From Phylloscopus collybita (Eukaryota; Chordata; Aves; Passeriformes; Phylloscopidae), in NCBI GenBank assembly GCA_027886175.1, contig JAJNNQ010000093.1:1-64000 (forward strand): a stretch of 64,000 nt of DNA. Direction: 5' to 3'. The position numbers and the translations under genes were made by a program. Under the pieces are notes generated by a model. The model saw only the letters and a list, made by a program, of their open reading frames with translations. It did not search any database and had not been told where the DNA came from. The stretch's first letter is position 1; the number at the start of each line of letters is the position of its first letter. Shown one piece after another: positions 52,175-63,860 of this stretch.

Positions 52175-54497
52175 ACAGCATTAGGCATGAACAGTGGCCT
52201 TTTTCCATGGAAAACCAAATCATCCATCCTACGTTTCAGATGTCAGTTTATAGGAGCCCTTTGGCACTACAAGGGCAGAAAACTTCAAACTGGGGGCAGA
52301 TTGCACCTGCGAGATATTCTCATTTGTATAGAATTTTAGAGCAATTTTAGTACGCAGAATCCCAGCAGCAGGCACACAGAATTAGACATGAATAGTGGCC
52401 CTTTTCCAGGGGAAAACAAAGTCTCCAGATCAGGTTCCTGATGTCAGTTTTTATGAGGCCTTTTGCACTACAAGAACAGACAAACTTCCAACTGGTGGCA
52501 TATTGCATCTTGGAGATATCCTCATTTGTATGGAATTTTAGTGGAATTAAAGTGACAGAAGCCCAGTGGCATGTCGACAGCATTAAACACCAACGGTGGC
52601 CCATTTCCATGGGAAACCAAAATCTCCACCCCACGTTCCTGATGTCCGTTTCTAGGATGCCTTTGGCACTACAAGAGCAGACAAACTTGCAACTGGTGGC
52701 ATATTGCATCTGGGTGATATCCTCATTTGTATGTAATTTCAGTAGCCATAAGCCCAGTGGCAGGCAGACAGCATTAGACACGAACGCTGACCCTTTTCCA
52801 TGGGAAACCAAAGTCTCCACTCCAGGCTCCTGATGTCAATTTGTAGGAGGCATTTGGCATTACAGAGGCAGAAAAACTTCCGTCAGGAGGTAGATTGCAT
52901 CGGAGAGATTTCCAAATTTCTTTGGAATTTCAGCAGGCAGAAGCCCAGTGGCAGGCAGATAGCATTAGACACGATCGCTGGCCCATTTCCATGGGAAAAC
53001 AAAGTCTGCACCCCTGGTTTCTGATGTCAGTTTTTTAGGAGAGCTTTGGTACTACAAGGGCAGAGATTCTTTTATCTGGTTGTAGATTGCACTTGGAAGA
53101 TATCCTTATTTCTATGGAATTTTAGTGGAATTTTAGTAGGAAGAAACCCAGTGGCAGGCAGACAGCATTAGGAACGAACGGTGGCCCATTTCCATGGGAA
53201 ACCAAAGTCTCCACTCCAGGTTCCTGATGTCAGTGTTTAAGAGGCCTTTGGCATTACAAGGGCAGACAAACTTCCGTCAGGTGGTTGATTGCATCGGAGA
53301 GATTTCCAAATATCTTTGGAATTTCAGCAGGCAGAAGCCCAGTGGCAGGCAGACAGCATTAGACTCGAACGGTGGCCAATTTCCTTGGGAAAACAAAGTC
53401 TACAGCCCACGTTCCTGATGTCAGTTTTTAGGAGGACTTTGGCACTATAAGGGCAGACATACTTCCATCTGGTGGAAGATTCCATCAGGGAGATATCCTC
53501 ATTTGTGAGGAATTTCAGCAGGCATAACCCCAGTTGCAGGCAGACACCATTAGACACGAACGGTGGCCCTTTTCCATGGGAAACAAAAATCTCCACCCCT
53601 GGTTCCTGATGTCAGTTTTTTAGGAGGCCTTTGCCACTACAAGGGCAGACAAACTTCCATCTGATGGTCAATTCCATGTGGGAGATATCCTCATTTGTAT
53701 GGAACTTTACTAGGCATAAGCCCAGCGGCAGGCACATAGCATTAGGCACAAACGGTGCCCCTTTTCCATGGGAAACCAAAGTCCAATCCACGTTCCTGAT
53801 GTCAGTATTTAAGAGGCCTTTGGCACTACAAGGGCAGACAAACTTCCAACTGGTGGTAGATTCCATCTGGGAGATATCCTCATTTGTATGGAATTTCAGC
53901 AGGCATAACCCCAGTGGGAGGCAGACATCGTTAGACACGAACGGTGGCCCTTTTCCATGGGAATTCAAAATCTCCACCCCACGTTGCTGATGTCACTTTG
54001 TAGGAAGTGTTTTCCAATATAAGGGCAGAGAAACTTCCATCTGGTTGTAGATTGCACCTGGGAGATATCCTCATTTTTTTGGAATTTTAGTGGAATTTTA
54101 GTAGGAAGTAGGCCAGTGGCAGGCAGATAGCATTAGACACGAACGGTGGCCCATTTCTATGGGAAACCAAGGTCTCCAGCCCGCGTTTCTGATGTTCCTT
54201 TTTAGGAGGCCTTTGGCACTACAAGGGCAGACAAACTTCCACCTGGTTGTAGATTGCACCTGGGAGATAACCTCATTTGTATGGAACTTCAGCAGTCATA
54301 ACCACAGCGCCAGGCAGACAGCATTAGACACGAACGGTAGTCCTTTTCCATGGGAAACCAAAGTCTCCACACCACGTTCCCGATGTCAGATTTTAGTAGG
54401 CCTTTGCCACTACAAGGTCAGGCAAACTTCCATCTTGTGGTAAATTGCATCTGCGAGATATTCTCATTTGTATGGAATTTTAGCAGGCATAACCCTG
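52175..54497 (+). repeat. Degenerate 12-monomer repeat, copy 2, ending at the inversion
   Basis: Monomers start at 52207, 52408, 52609, 52800, 52991, 53194, 53385, 53576, 53768, 53957, 54159 and 54350. The first five and the last three match copy 1 at spacings of about 2,334-2,348 bp. The middle monomers (53194-53957) have different lengths and order from copy 1 and look reshuffled. The twelfth monomer is cut at about 54497, at AGGCATAACCC, by the orientation switch. Confidence 0.83.
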
Positions 54498-54512
54498 CTT
54501 TGGTGTCCCATG
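54490..54512. other. Orientation switch (inversion breakpoint) in the satellite
   Basis: Left of about 54497 monomers read plus, ending in TAGCAGGCATAACCC. From about 54500 they read minus, starting at CTTTGGTGTCCCATGG, the reverse complement of the CCATGGGACACCAAAG start region. There is no spacer and no foreign sequence. The two half-monomers are joined at different phases, and at most one or two bases are ambiguous. Confidence 0.93.
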
Positions 54513-54700
54513 GAAAAGAGCCACCGTTCGTGTCTAATGCTCTCTATTTGCCGCTGGGATCCTGCCCACAAGAATTCCACTTAAATTCCATGCAAATGAG
54601 GTTATCTCGCTGTTGAATTCTCCCACGAGATGGAGTTTTGTTTGCCCTTGTAATGCCAAAGGCCTCCTACAAATTGACATCAGGAATGTGAGGTGGAGAC
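54498..54700 (-). repeat. Local duplicate, copy 1 (partner at 55,485-55,690)
   Basis: Rare text such as CTGCCCACAAGAATTCCAC, CTTAAATTCCATGCAAATG and TTCTCCCACGAGATGG occurs here and, with few changes, about 987 bp further right. The spacing equals five monomers. Confidence 0.8.
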
Positions 54701-55484
54701 TTTGGTTTCCCATGGAAAATGGCCACTGTTTCTTTCTAATGCTGTCTGCCTGCCACTGGGCTTCTGCCTGCTAAAATTGCATACAAATGAGGATATCTCC
54801 CAGATGCACTCTACCACCAGGTGGAAGTTTTTCTAGCCTTGTAGTGCCAAAAGCTTCCCAGAAACTGACATCAGGAGACTGGGGTAGAGACCTTCGTGTC
54901 TGATGGAAAAGGGACACCGTTTGTGTTTTATGCTCTCTGCCGATCATTGGGATTCTGCCTACTAAAATTCCACTAAAATTCCATGCAAATGAAGATATCT
55001 CTCACGTGCAATCTACCACCAGTTGGAAGTTTGTCTGCCCTTATCGTGCCAAAAGCCTCGTATAAATTTACATCAGGAATGTGGGGTGGAGACTTTGGTT
55101 TTCCATGGAAAAGGGCCACCGTTCCTGTCTAATGCTGTCTGCCTGCAACTGGGCTTCTTCCTACTAAAATTCCACTAAAATTCCATACAAATGAGGATAC
55201 CTCCCTGGTTCAATCTACCACCAGATGAAAGTTCCTCTGCCCTTGTAGTGCCAAAAGCCTTGTATAAAATGACATTTTAAACGTAGGGTGGACACTTAGG
55301 TTTCCCATGGAAAAGGGCACCGTTCGTGTCTAATGCTGTCTGCCTGCAACTGGGCATATGCCTGCTGAAATTCCATACAACAGAGGATATCTCCCAGGTG
55401 GAATCTACCAGCAGATGGAATTTTGTCTGCCCTTGTAGTGCCAAAGGCCTCGTAGTAACTGATATAAAGATCGTGAGGTGGAGA

Positions 55485-55690
55485 CGTTGATTTCCCATGG
55501 AAAAGGGCCACCGTTCGTGTCTAATGCTCGCTTTCTGCCGCTGGGATTCTGCCCACAAGAATTCCACTTAAATTCCATGCAAATGAGGATATCTCGCAGT
55601 TGCATTCTCCCAAGAGATGGAAGTTTGTGTGCCCTTGTAGTTCCAAAGGCCTCCTATAAACTGACATAAGGAACGTGAGGTGGAGACTTT
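55485..55690 (-). repeat. Local duplicate, copy 2 (partner at 54,498-54,700)
   Basis: This monomer has CTGCCCACAAGAATTCCAC and TTCTCCCAAGAGATGG, matching the first inverted monomer next to the orientation switch. It shows that the breakpoint monomer is a normal member of the inverted array. Confidence 0.8.
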
Positions 55691-56819
55691 GGTGTCCCAT
55701 TGAAAAGGGTCACCGTTAGTGTGTAATGCAGTCTGCCTGGAACTAGGCTCATGCCTGCTGAAATTCCACAAAAATGAGGATATCTCCCAGATGGAATCTA
55801 CCACCAGATGGAAGTTTATCTTCCTTTGTAGTGCCAAAGGCATCCTACAAACTGACATCAGGAACGTGAGATGGAGACTTTGGTTTCCCATGGAAAAGGG
55901 CCACCGTTCTTGTCTAATGCTATCTGGCGACTTTTCGGATTCTGCCGACTAAAATTCCACTAAAATTCCATTCAAATGAGGATATCTCCCTGGTGCAATC
56001 TACCACCAGATGAATTTTCCTTTGCCTTTGTAGTGCCTAAGGCCTCTTACAAACTGACATCAGGAACGTGAGGTGGAGACTTTGGTTTCCCATGGAAAAA
56101 TGCCACCGTTTTTGTCTAATGCTGTCTGCCGGCCACTGGGCTTATGCCGTCTTAAATTCCATACAAATGGGGATATCTCCCAGATAGAATCCACCACGAC
56201 TTGGATGTTTGTCTGCCCTTGCAGTGTTAAGGCCTCCAACACACAGACATCAGGAACCTGGAGTGAAGACATTGGTTTCCCATGGAAAGGGGCCACTGCT
56301 CGTGTCTAATGCAGTCTACCTGCCACTGTGGTTCTGCCTTCTAAAATTGCATAGAAATGAGGATATCTCCCAGGAACAATCTACTACCAGATGGAAGTTT
56401 GTCTTCCCGTGTAATTCCAAAGGCCTCCTACAAATTTTCATCAGGAACGTGAGGTGGAGACTTTGGTTTCCCATGGAAAAGGGCCACCGTTCAAATCTAA
56501 TGCTGTCTGCCTGCCACTGGGCTTATGGCAGCTAAAATTGCATACAAATGAGGATGTCTCCCAGATGCAATCTACCACCAGTTGGAAATTTTCCTGGCCT
56601 TGTAGTGCCAAAGGCCTCCAACAAACGGACATCAGGAATGTGGGGTGGAGACTTTTATTTCCCAAGGAAATGGGCCACCGTTCTTGTCTGATGCTGTTTG
56701 CTGGCTACTCGGCTTCTGCATACTAAAATTCCAGTAAAATTCCATACAAAGAAGGATATCTCCCTGATGGAATATACAACGAGATGGAAGTATGTAGCCC
56801 TTGTAGTGACAAAGGCCTC

Positions 56820-57316
56820 CTGCAAATTGACATCAGTAACGTGGGGTGGAGATTTTGGTTTTCTATGGAAAAGGGCCACCGTTCCTGTCTAATGCTGTCT
56901 GTCTGCCACTGGGCTTATGCCTGCTGAAATTCCAGAGAAATGAGGATATCTCCCAGATGGAATCTACCACCAGTTGGAAGTTTATCTGCCCTTGTAGTTC
57001 CAAAGGCCTCCTACATACTGACACCAGGAACCTGGAGTGGAGACTTTGGTTTCCCATGGAAATGGGCCAGCGTTCGTGTCTAATGATGTGTTCCTGCCAC
57101 TAGGCTTCTGCCTATTAAAATACCACTAAAATTCCTTACAAATGAGGATGTCTCCCAGGTGCAATCTACCACCAGATGGAAGTTTGTCTCCCCCTGCAGA
57201 GCCAAAGGCTTCCTACAAATTGACATCAGGAACCTGGGGAGGAGACTTTGGTTTCCCATGGAAATGGGCCACCGTAGGTGTTTAATGCTGTCTACTTGCC
57301 ACTGGGCTTCTGCCTA
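56820..57316 (-). repeat. Inverted-zone duplicate, copy 1 (partner at 59,570-60,063)
   Basis: About 2.5 monomers match 59,570-60,063 at a spacing of about 2,750 bp. Shared text includes GGTTTTCTATGGAAAAGGG, TGATGTGTTCCTGCCACTAG and GTGTTTAATGCTGTCTACTTG. The middle part also resembles HOR1 monomers 14 and 15 in reverse complement and 61,379-61,580. Confidence 0.83.
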
Positions 57317-57463
57317 CTGTGATTGCACTAGAATTCCATACAAATGAGGATATCTCCAAGATGCAATATGCCACCAGTCGGAAGGTTGTCTGTTCTTGTA
57401 GTGCAAAAGGCCTCCTAAAAACAGACATCAGGAACCTGGCCTGGAGGCTTTGGTTTCCCCTGG

Positions 57464-58641
57464 AAAAGGCCACTATTCATGTATAATTCTGTGTGCCTGC
57501 CGGTGGGATTTGGCGTACTGAAATTCCTCTAAAATTCTATAAAATTGAGAATATCTTGCAGGTGCAATCTACTCCCGGTTTGAAGTTTCTCTGCCCTTGT
57601 AGTGCCAAAGGGCTCCTATAAACTCACTTCTTAAACGTGGGATGTATAATTTGGTTTCCCGTGGAATAGGGCACTGTTCATGCCTAATGCTGTGTGCCTG
57701 CCACTGGGCGTATGCCTGCTAAAATTCCATACAAATGAGGATATCTCGCAGATGCAATTTACCACCAGATGGAAGTTTGCCTGCCCTTGTAGCGGCAAAA
57801 ACCTCCTAAAAACTGACATCAGGAACCGGGAGTGGCGACTTTGGTTTCCCATGAAAATGGGCCACCGTTTGTGTGTAATGCTGTCTGCTTGCCACTGGGC
57901 TTCTTCCTATTAAAATTCCACTAAAATTCCATAGAAATGAGGATATCTCCTAGGTGCAATCCACAACCAGATGGAAGATTCTCTGCCCTTGTAGTACCAA
58001 AGCCCTCCTAAAAAACTGACATCAGGAAGCAGGGGTGGAGACTTTGTTTTCCCATGGAAAAGGGCCAGCGTTCATGTCTAATGCTGTCTGCCTGCCACTG
58101 GGCTTCTGCCTGCTGAAATTCCAAAGATATTTGGAAATCTCTCTGATGCAATCAACCAGCTGATGGAAGTTTGTCTGCCCCTGTAGTGCCAAAGGCCTCC
58201 TACAAATTGACATCAGGAGCCTGGAGTGGAGAATTCGGTTTCCCATGGAAAAGGGCCACCGTTCGTGTCTAATGCTGTCTGCCGGCCACTGGGCTTAAGG
58301 CTACAGAAATTACATACAAATGAGGATATCTCCCAGATGCAATATGCCACCAGTTGGAAGTTTGTCTGCTCTTGTAGTTCCAAAGGCCTCCTAGAAACGG
58401 ACATCAGGAACGTGGGGTGGAGACTTTGGTTTCCCATGGAAATGGGCCACCGTTGGTGTTTAATGCTGTCTACTTGCCACTGGGCTTCTGCCTACTTTAA
58501 TTCCACTATAATTCCATACAAATGAGGATATCTCCAAGATGCAATATGCCACCAGTTGGAAGTTTGTCTGTTCTTGTAGTGCAAAAGGCCTCCTAAAAAC
58601 TGACATCAGGAACCTGGCCTGCAGACTTTCATTTCCCCTGG
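57464..58641 (-). repeat. Six-monomer inverted version of the 49.8-54.5 kb repeat
   Basis: The CCCCTGGAAAAGG start variant occurs at about 57457 and 58635, 1,178 bp apart (six monomers). Read on the minus strand, the stretch between them holds the same monomer types in the same order as the outer parts of the 2.35-kb unit: CACACAGCATTAGGCATGAA, the TTTCCAAATATCTTTGG variant and the GGAGCCCTTTGGC variant. The six middle monomers of the plus-strand unit are absent here. Confidence 0.8.
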
Positions 58642-59569
58642 AAAAGGGCCACTATTCATGTCTAATTCTGTCTGCCTGCCGCTTGGAATCTGCGTACTAA
58701 AATTCGTCTAAAATTCTTTACAAATGAGAATATCTCTCAGGTGCAATCTACCACCACGTGGAAGTTTGTCAGCTCTTGTAGTGCCAAAGGCCTCCTAAAA
58801 CATGACATCAGGAACGTGAGGATGGATAATTTGTTTTTCCATGGAAAAGGCCCATTGTTTATGTCTAATGCTGCTGCCTGCCAGTGGGTATATGCCTACT
58901 AAAATTCCATACGTATGAGGATATCTCCCAAATGCAATTTCCCACCAGATGGATGTTTGTCTACACTTTTAATGCCAAAGGCCTCCTGAAAACCGACATC
59001 AGAAGCCTGGGTTGGAGACTTCGGTTTCCCATGGAAAAGGGCCACCGTTTGTGTCTAATGCTCTCTGCCTGCCACTGGGGTTCTGCCTGCTGAAATTCCA
59101 TACAAATGAGGATATCTCCCCGATGAAATAAACCAACAGACGGAAGTTTGTCTTCCCATGTACTGCAAAAGACCTCCTAAAACCTGATATCGGGAACGTA
59201 GTGTGGAGACTTTGGTTTCCCATGGAAAAAGACCACTGTTCCTGTCTAATGCTGTCTGCCTGGTACAGTGGTTATGACTGCTGAAGTTCCATAAAAATGA
59301 GGATATCTCTGCGATGCAATCAACCACAAGATAGAAGTATGTCTGCCCTTGTAGTACCAAAGGCCTCCTACAAACTGACATCAGGAACGTGAGATGGAGA
59401 CTTTGGTTTCCCAAGGAAATGGGCCACCGTTTGTGTCTAATGCTCTCTGCCAGCCACTTGGCTTATGCCTACTAGAATTCCAATAAAATTCTCTACAAAT
59501 GAGGATATCTCCCAGGTGCAATCTACCACCTGACGGAAGTTTGTCTGCCCTTGTAGTTCCAAAGGCCTC

Positions 59570-60063
59570 CTACAAACTGACATCAGGAACGTGAGGTGGA
59601 GACTTTGGTTTTCTATGGAAAAGGGCCACCGTTCCTGTCTAATGCTGTCTGTCTGCCACTGGGCTTATGCCTGCTGAAATTCCAGAAAAATGAGGATATC
59701 TCCCAGATGGAATCTACCACCAGTTGGAAGTTTATCTGCCCTTGTAGTTCCAAAGGCCTCCTACAAACTGACACCAGGAACCTGGAGTGGAGACTTTGGT
59801 TTCCCATGGAAATGGGCCAGCGTTCGTGTCTAATGATGTGTTCCTGCCACTAGGCTTCTGCCTATTAAAATCCCACTAAAATTCCTTAAAAATAAGGATG
59901 TCTCCCAGGTGCAATCTACCACCAGATGGAAGTTTGTCTCCCCCTGTAGAGCCAAAGGCTTCCTACAAATTGACATCAGGAACCTGGGGAGGAGACTTTG
60001 GTTTCCCATGGAAATGGGCCACCGTTGGTGTTTAATGCTGTCTACTTGCCACTGGGCTTCTGC
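59570..60063 (-). repeat. Inverted-zone duplicate, copy 2 (partner at 56,820-57,316)
   Basis: This block is collinear with 56,820-57,316 and has few differences, for example CAGAAAAATGAGG near 59,683 against CAGAGAAATGAGG near 56,933. On the right, similarity ends near 60,063, where CTGCCAGTTGAAATT replaces CTGCCTACTGTGATT. Confidence 0.83.
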
Positions 60064-60839
60064 CAGTTGAAATTCCATAGAAATGAGGATATCTCCTCGA
60101 TGCAATCAACCACCAGACGGAACGTGGTCTGCCTTTGTACTGCCAAAGGCCTCCTTCAAACTGACATCAGGAACCTGGGGTTGAGACTTTGGTTTCCCAT
60201 GGAAAAGGGCCACCGTTCGTGTCTAATGCTGTCTGCTTGCCACTGGGATTATGGCTACTAAAATTACATACAAATGAGGATATCTCCCAGATGCAATATG
60301 CCACCAGATGGAAGTTTGTCTGCTCTTGCAGTGCCAAAGGCCTCCTTCAAACTGACATTCGGAACCTGGCCTGGAGACTTCGGTTTCCTATGGAAAAGGC
60401 CCACCGTTTATGTTTAATGCTGTCTGTCTGCCACTGGGCTTCTGAGTACTAAAATACCACTAAAATTCCGTACAAATGAGGACATCTCCAAGGAGCAATC
60501 TACCGCCAGATGGAAATTTGCCTGCTAGTGTACCGCCAATGGCCTCCTAAAAACTGACATCAGGAACATAGGATGCATAATTGGTTTTTCCATGGAAAAG
60601 GGCAACCGTTCGTGTCTAATGCTGTCTGCCTGCCACTGGGTGACGCCTGCTGAAATTCCTCACAAATGAGGATATCTCCCAGATGGAATCTAGCACCAGT
60701 TCGAAGTTTGTTTGCCCTTGTAGTGCCAAAGGCCTCCTTAAAACTGACATCAGGAACGTGGGGTGGAGACTTCGGTTTCCCATGAAAAAGGTCCACCGTT
60801 CGTGTCCTATGCTGTCTGCCTGCCACTGATCGTCTGCCT

Positions 60840-61740
60840 GCTGAAATTCCATACAAATGAGGATATCTCCTCAATGCAATCAACCACCAGACGGAACTTT
60901 GTCTGCCCTTGTAGTGCCAAAGGCCTCCTACAAACTGACATCAGGAACGTGGGGTGGAGACATTGGTTTCCCATGGAAAAGGGGCACCGTTCGTTTCTAA
61001 TGCTGTCTGCCTGCCACTGGGGTTATGCCTGCAGTAATTCCTCACAAATGAGGATATCTCCCACATGGAATCTACCACCAGTTGGAAGTTTGTCTGCGCT
61101 TGTAGTACCAAAGGCCTCGTCCAAACTGATATCAGGCATGTGGGATGGAGACTTTGGTTTCCCCGGGAAATGGGCCACCGTTCGTGTCTAATGCTGTCTG
61201 CCTGGCACTGTGGTTATGCCTACTAAAATTCCACTAAAATTCTATTCAAATGAGCATATCTCCCAGGTGCAATCTACCACCAGATGGAAGTTCGTCTGCC
61301 CTTGTAGGTCCAAAGGCCTCCTACAAACTGACATCAGCAACGTGAGGTGGAGACTTTGGTTTCCCATGGAAAAGGTCCATTGTTCGTGTCTAATGATGTG
61401 TACCTGCCACTAGGCTTCTGCCTATTAAAATCCCACTAAATTTCCATGCAAATGAGGATGTCTCTCAGGTGCAATCTACCACCAGATAGAAGTTTGTCTG
61501 CCCCTGTAGAGCCAAAGGCTTCCTACAAATTGACATCAGGAACCTGGGGAGGAGACTTTGGTTTCCCATGGAAATGGGCCACCGTTTATGTGTAATGCTA
61601 TGTGCCTGCCACTGGGCTTATGCCTAGTAAAATTCCATACAAATGAGGATATCTCCCAGATGGAGTCTACCACCAGTTGAAAGTTTGTCTGCCTTTGTAA
61701 TGCCAACGGCCTCCTACAAACTGACATCAGGAATCTGGAG
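60840..61740 (-). repeat. Reverse-complement relative of 29,740-30,830
   Basis: Read on the minus strand, this block matches 29,740-29,920 followed by 30,110-30,830. It includes the rare CCCCGGGAAA variant at 61,160 (CCCGGGGAAACC at 30,490), ACTGATATCAGGCATG against CATGCCTGATATCAGT, and the TGATGTGTACCTGCCACTAG type. One plus-strand monomer (about 29,920-30,105, containing the 182-bp variant) has no counterpart here. Confidence 0.85.
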
Positions 61741-62299
61741 AGAACGCTTTGGTTTCTATTGGAAAAGGGCCACCCTTTGTGTTTAATGCTGTCTCCTTGC
61801 CACTGGGTTTATGACTACTGAAACCACATACACATGAGGATATCTCCCAGATGCAATATGCCACCAGGCGGAAGTTTGTCTGCCCTTGTAGTGCCACAGG
61901 CCTCTTAGAAACGGACATCAGGAACGTGGGGTGGAGACTGTGGTTTCCCATAGGAATGGGCCATTGTTCGTGTCTAATGCTGTCTGCCTGCCACTGGGTT
62001 TCTTCCTACTAAAATTCCACTAAAATTCCATAGAAATGAGGATATCTCCCAGGTGCAATCTACAACCAGATGGAAGTTTCTCTGCCCTTAAATTGGAAAA
62101 CGCCTCCTACAATGAGACATCAGCAACGTGGGGTGGAGATTTTGGTTTCCCATGGAAAAGGGCCACTGTTCGTGTCCAATGCTGTCTGCGTGCCACTTGG
62201 CTTCTGCCTTCTGAAATCCCATACAAATGAGCATATCTCCCCGATGCAATCAACCACCAGATGGAAGTTTTTCTGCCCTTGTATTGCCAAAGGCCTCCT

Positions 62300-63060
62300 T
62301 CAAACTGACATCAGGAACATAGGATGGATAATTTGTCTTTCCATGGAAAAGGGCCACCATTCTTGTCTAATGCTGTCTGCCTGCCAGTGGGCATATGCCT
62401 ACTAAAGTTCCATACATATGAGGATATCTCCGAAATGGAATTTCCCACCAGATGGAAGTTTGTCTGCCCTTTTAATGCCAAAGGCCTCCTACAAACTGAC
62501 ATGAGGAGCCTGGGTTGGAGACTTTGGTTTCCCATGGATATTGGGCAGCGTTCGTGTGTAATGCTGTCTGCCTGCCGCTGGACTTCTGCCTACTAAAATA
62601 CCACTAAAATTCCATACAAATGGCGATATCTCCCAGGTCCAATCTACCACCAGTTGGAATTTTTTCTGCCCTTGTAGTTCCAATCGCCTCTTACAGACTG
62701 ACATCAGGAACGGGGGATGGAGACTTTGGTTTCCCATGGAAATGAGCCACTATTCATGTCTAATTCTATCTACCTGCTGCTGGGATTCTGCCTACTAAAA
62801 TTCCACTAAAATTCCATACAAATGAGTATATCTCCCAGCTACAACCTAACACCAGATGGAAGTTTCTCTGCCCTTGTAGTGCCAAAGGCCTCCTACAAAC
62901 TGCCATCAGGAACCTATGGTGGAGACTTTGGTTTCCCATGGAAAAGGACCACCGTTCCTGTCTAATGCTCTTTGCCTGGCACTGTGTTTATGACTGCTGA
63001 AGTTCCATAAAAATGAGGATATCTCCCAGGTGTAATCTACCACCGGGTGGAAGTTTGTCT
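62300..63060 (-). repeat. Reverse-complement relative of 31,935-32,690
   Basis: Minus-strand reading follows 31,935-32,690. Shared rare text includes GTGCCAGGCAAAGAGCATT, CACCATAGGTTCCTGATGG, GTTAGGTTGTAGCTGGGAG, CAGCAGCAGGTAGATAG and the CAATATCCATGGG start. One part (about 62,380-62,410) differs: it has AGTAGGCATATGCCC where 32,590 has GGTAGGCTTCTGCCC. Confidence 0.85.
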
Positions 63061-63064
63061 GCCC

Positions 63065-63860
63065 TTTTAATGCCAAAGGCCTCCTACAAACTGACATCAG
63101 GAGCCTGGGTTGGAGAGTTTGTTTTCCCATGGAAAAGGGCCACCGTACGTGTCTAAGTCTCTCTGCCTGCCACTGGGCTTCTACCTGCTGAAATTCCATA
63201 CAAATGAGGATATCTCCCCGATGTAATCAGCCACCAGACGGAAGTTTGTTTGCCCTTGTACTGCCAAAGGCCTCCTAAAACCTGACATCAGGAACGTGGC
63301 CTGGAGATTTTTGGCTGCCCATGGGAAAAGGGCCACTGTTCATGTATTATGGTATCTGCCTGCCACTGGGCTTCTACCTGCTGAAATTCCATACAAATGA
63401 GGATATCTCCACGATGCAATCAACCACCAGACGGAAGTTTGTCTGCCCTTGTCGTTCCAAAGGCCTTCTAGAAACGGACATCAGGAACGTGGGGTGGAGA
63501 CTTTGGTTTCCCATAGAAATGGGCCATTGTTCGTGTTTAATGCTGTCTGCCTGCCACTGGGCTTCTTCCTACTAAAATTGCACTAAAATTCAATAGAAAT
63601 GAGGATATCTATCAGGTGTAATCTACCACCAGATGGAAGTTTCTCTGCCCTTATATTGGAAAACGCCTCCTACAAAGTGACATTTGCAACATGGGCTGGA
63701 GGTTTTGGTTTCCCACGGAAAAGGGCCACTGTTCGTGTCTAAGGCTGTCTGCCTGTCACTGGGGTTATGCCTGCTGAAATTCCTCACAAATGAGGATATA
63801 TCCCAGATGCAATATGCCACCAGTTGGAAGTTTGTCCCCTCTTGTAGTGCCAGAGGCCTC
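63065..63860 (-). repeat. Reverse-complement relative of 28,828-29,600
   Basis: Minus-strand reading matches 28,828-29,600, including the CCATGGGCAGCCAAAAATC start variant, GGCCACGTTCCTGATGTCAG, GATTACATCGGGGAG and ACACGTACGGTGGCCC. Beyond 63,860 the match to the plus strand stops, because there HOR1 begins at 28,827. Here the monomer instead continues normally. Confidence 0.87.

Noticed and set aside
52347..52820. 157-codon minus-strand open frame and hundreds of similar frames of 61-154 codons on both strands
   Set aside because: They recur with the satellite monomer, overlap one another on both strands, change frame with 191- and 202-bp monomer lengths, and contain no recognisable domain. 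They are by-products of the repeat.
54498..54600. Mobile-element insertion causing the strand change
   Set aside because: Sequence on both sides is satellite monomer right up to the join. There is no terminal repeat, target-site duplication or foreign sequence.
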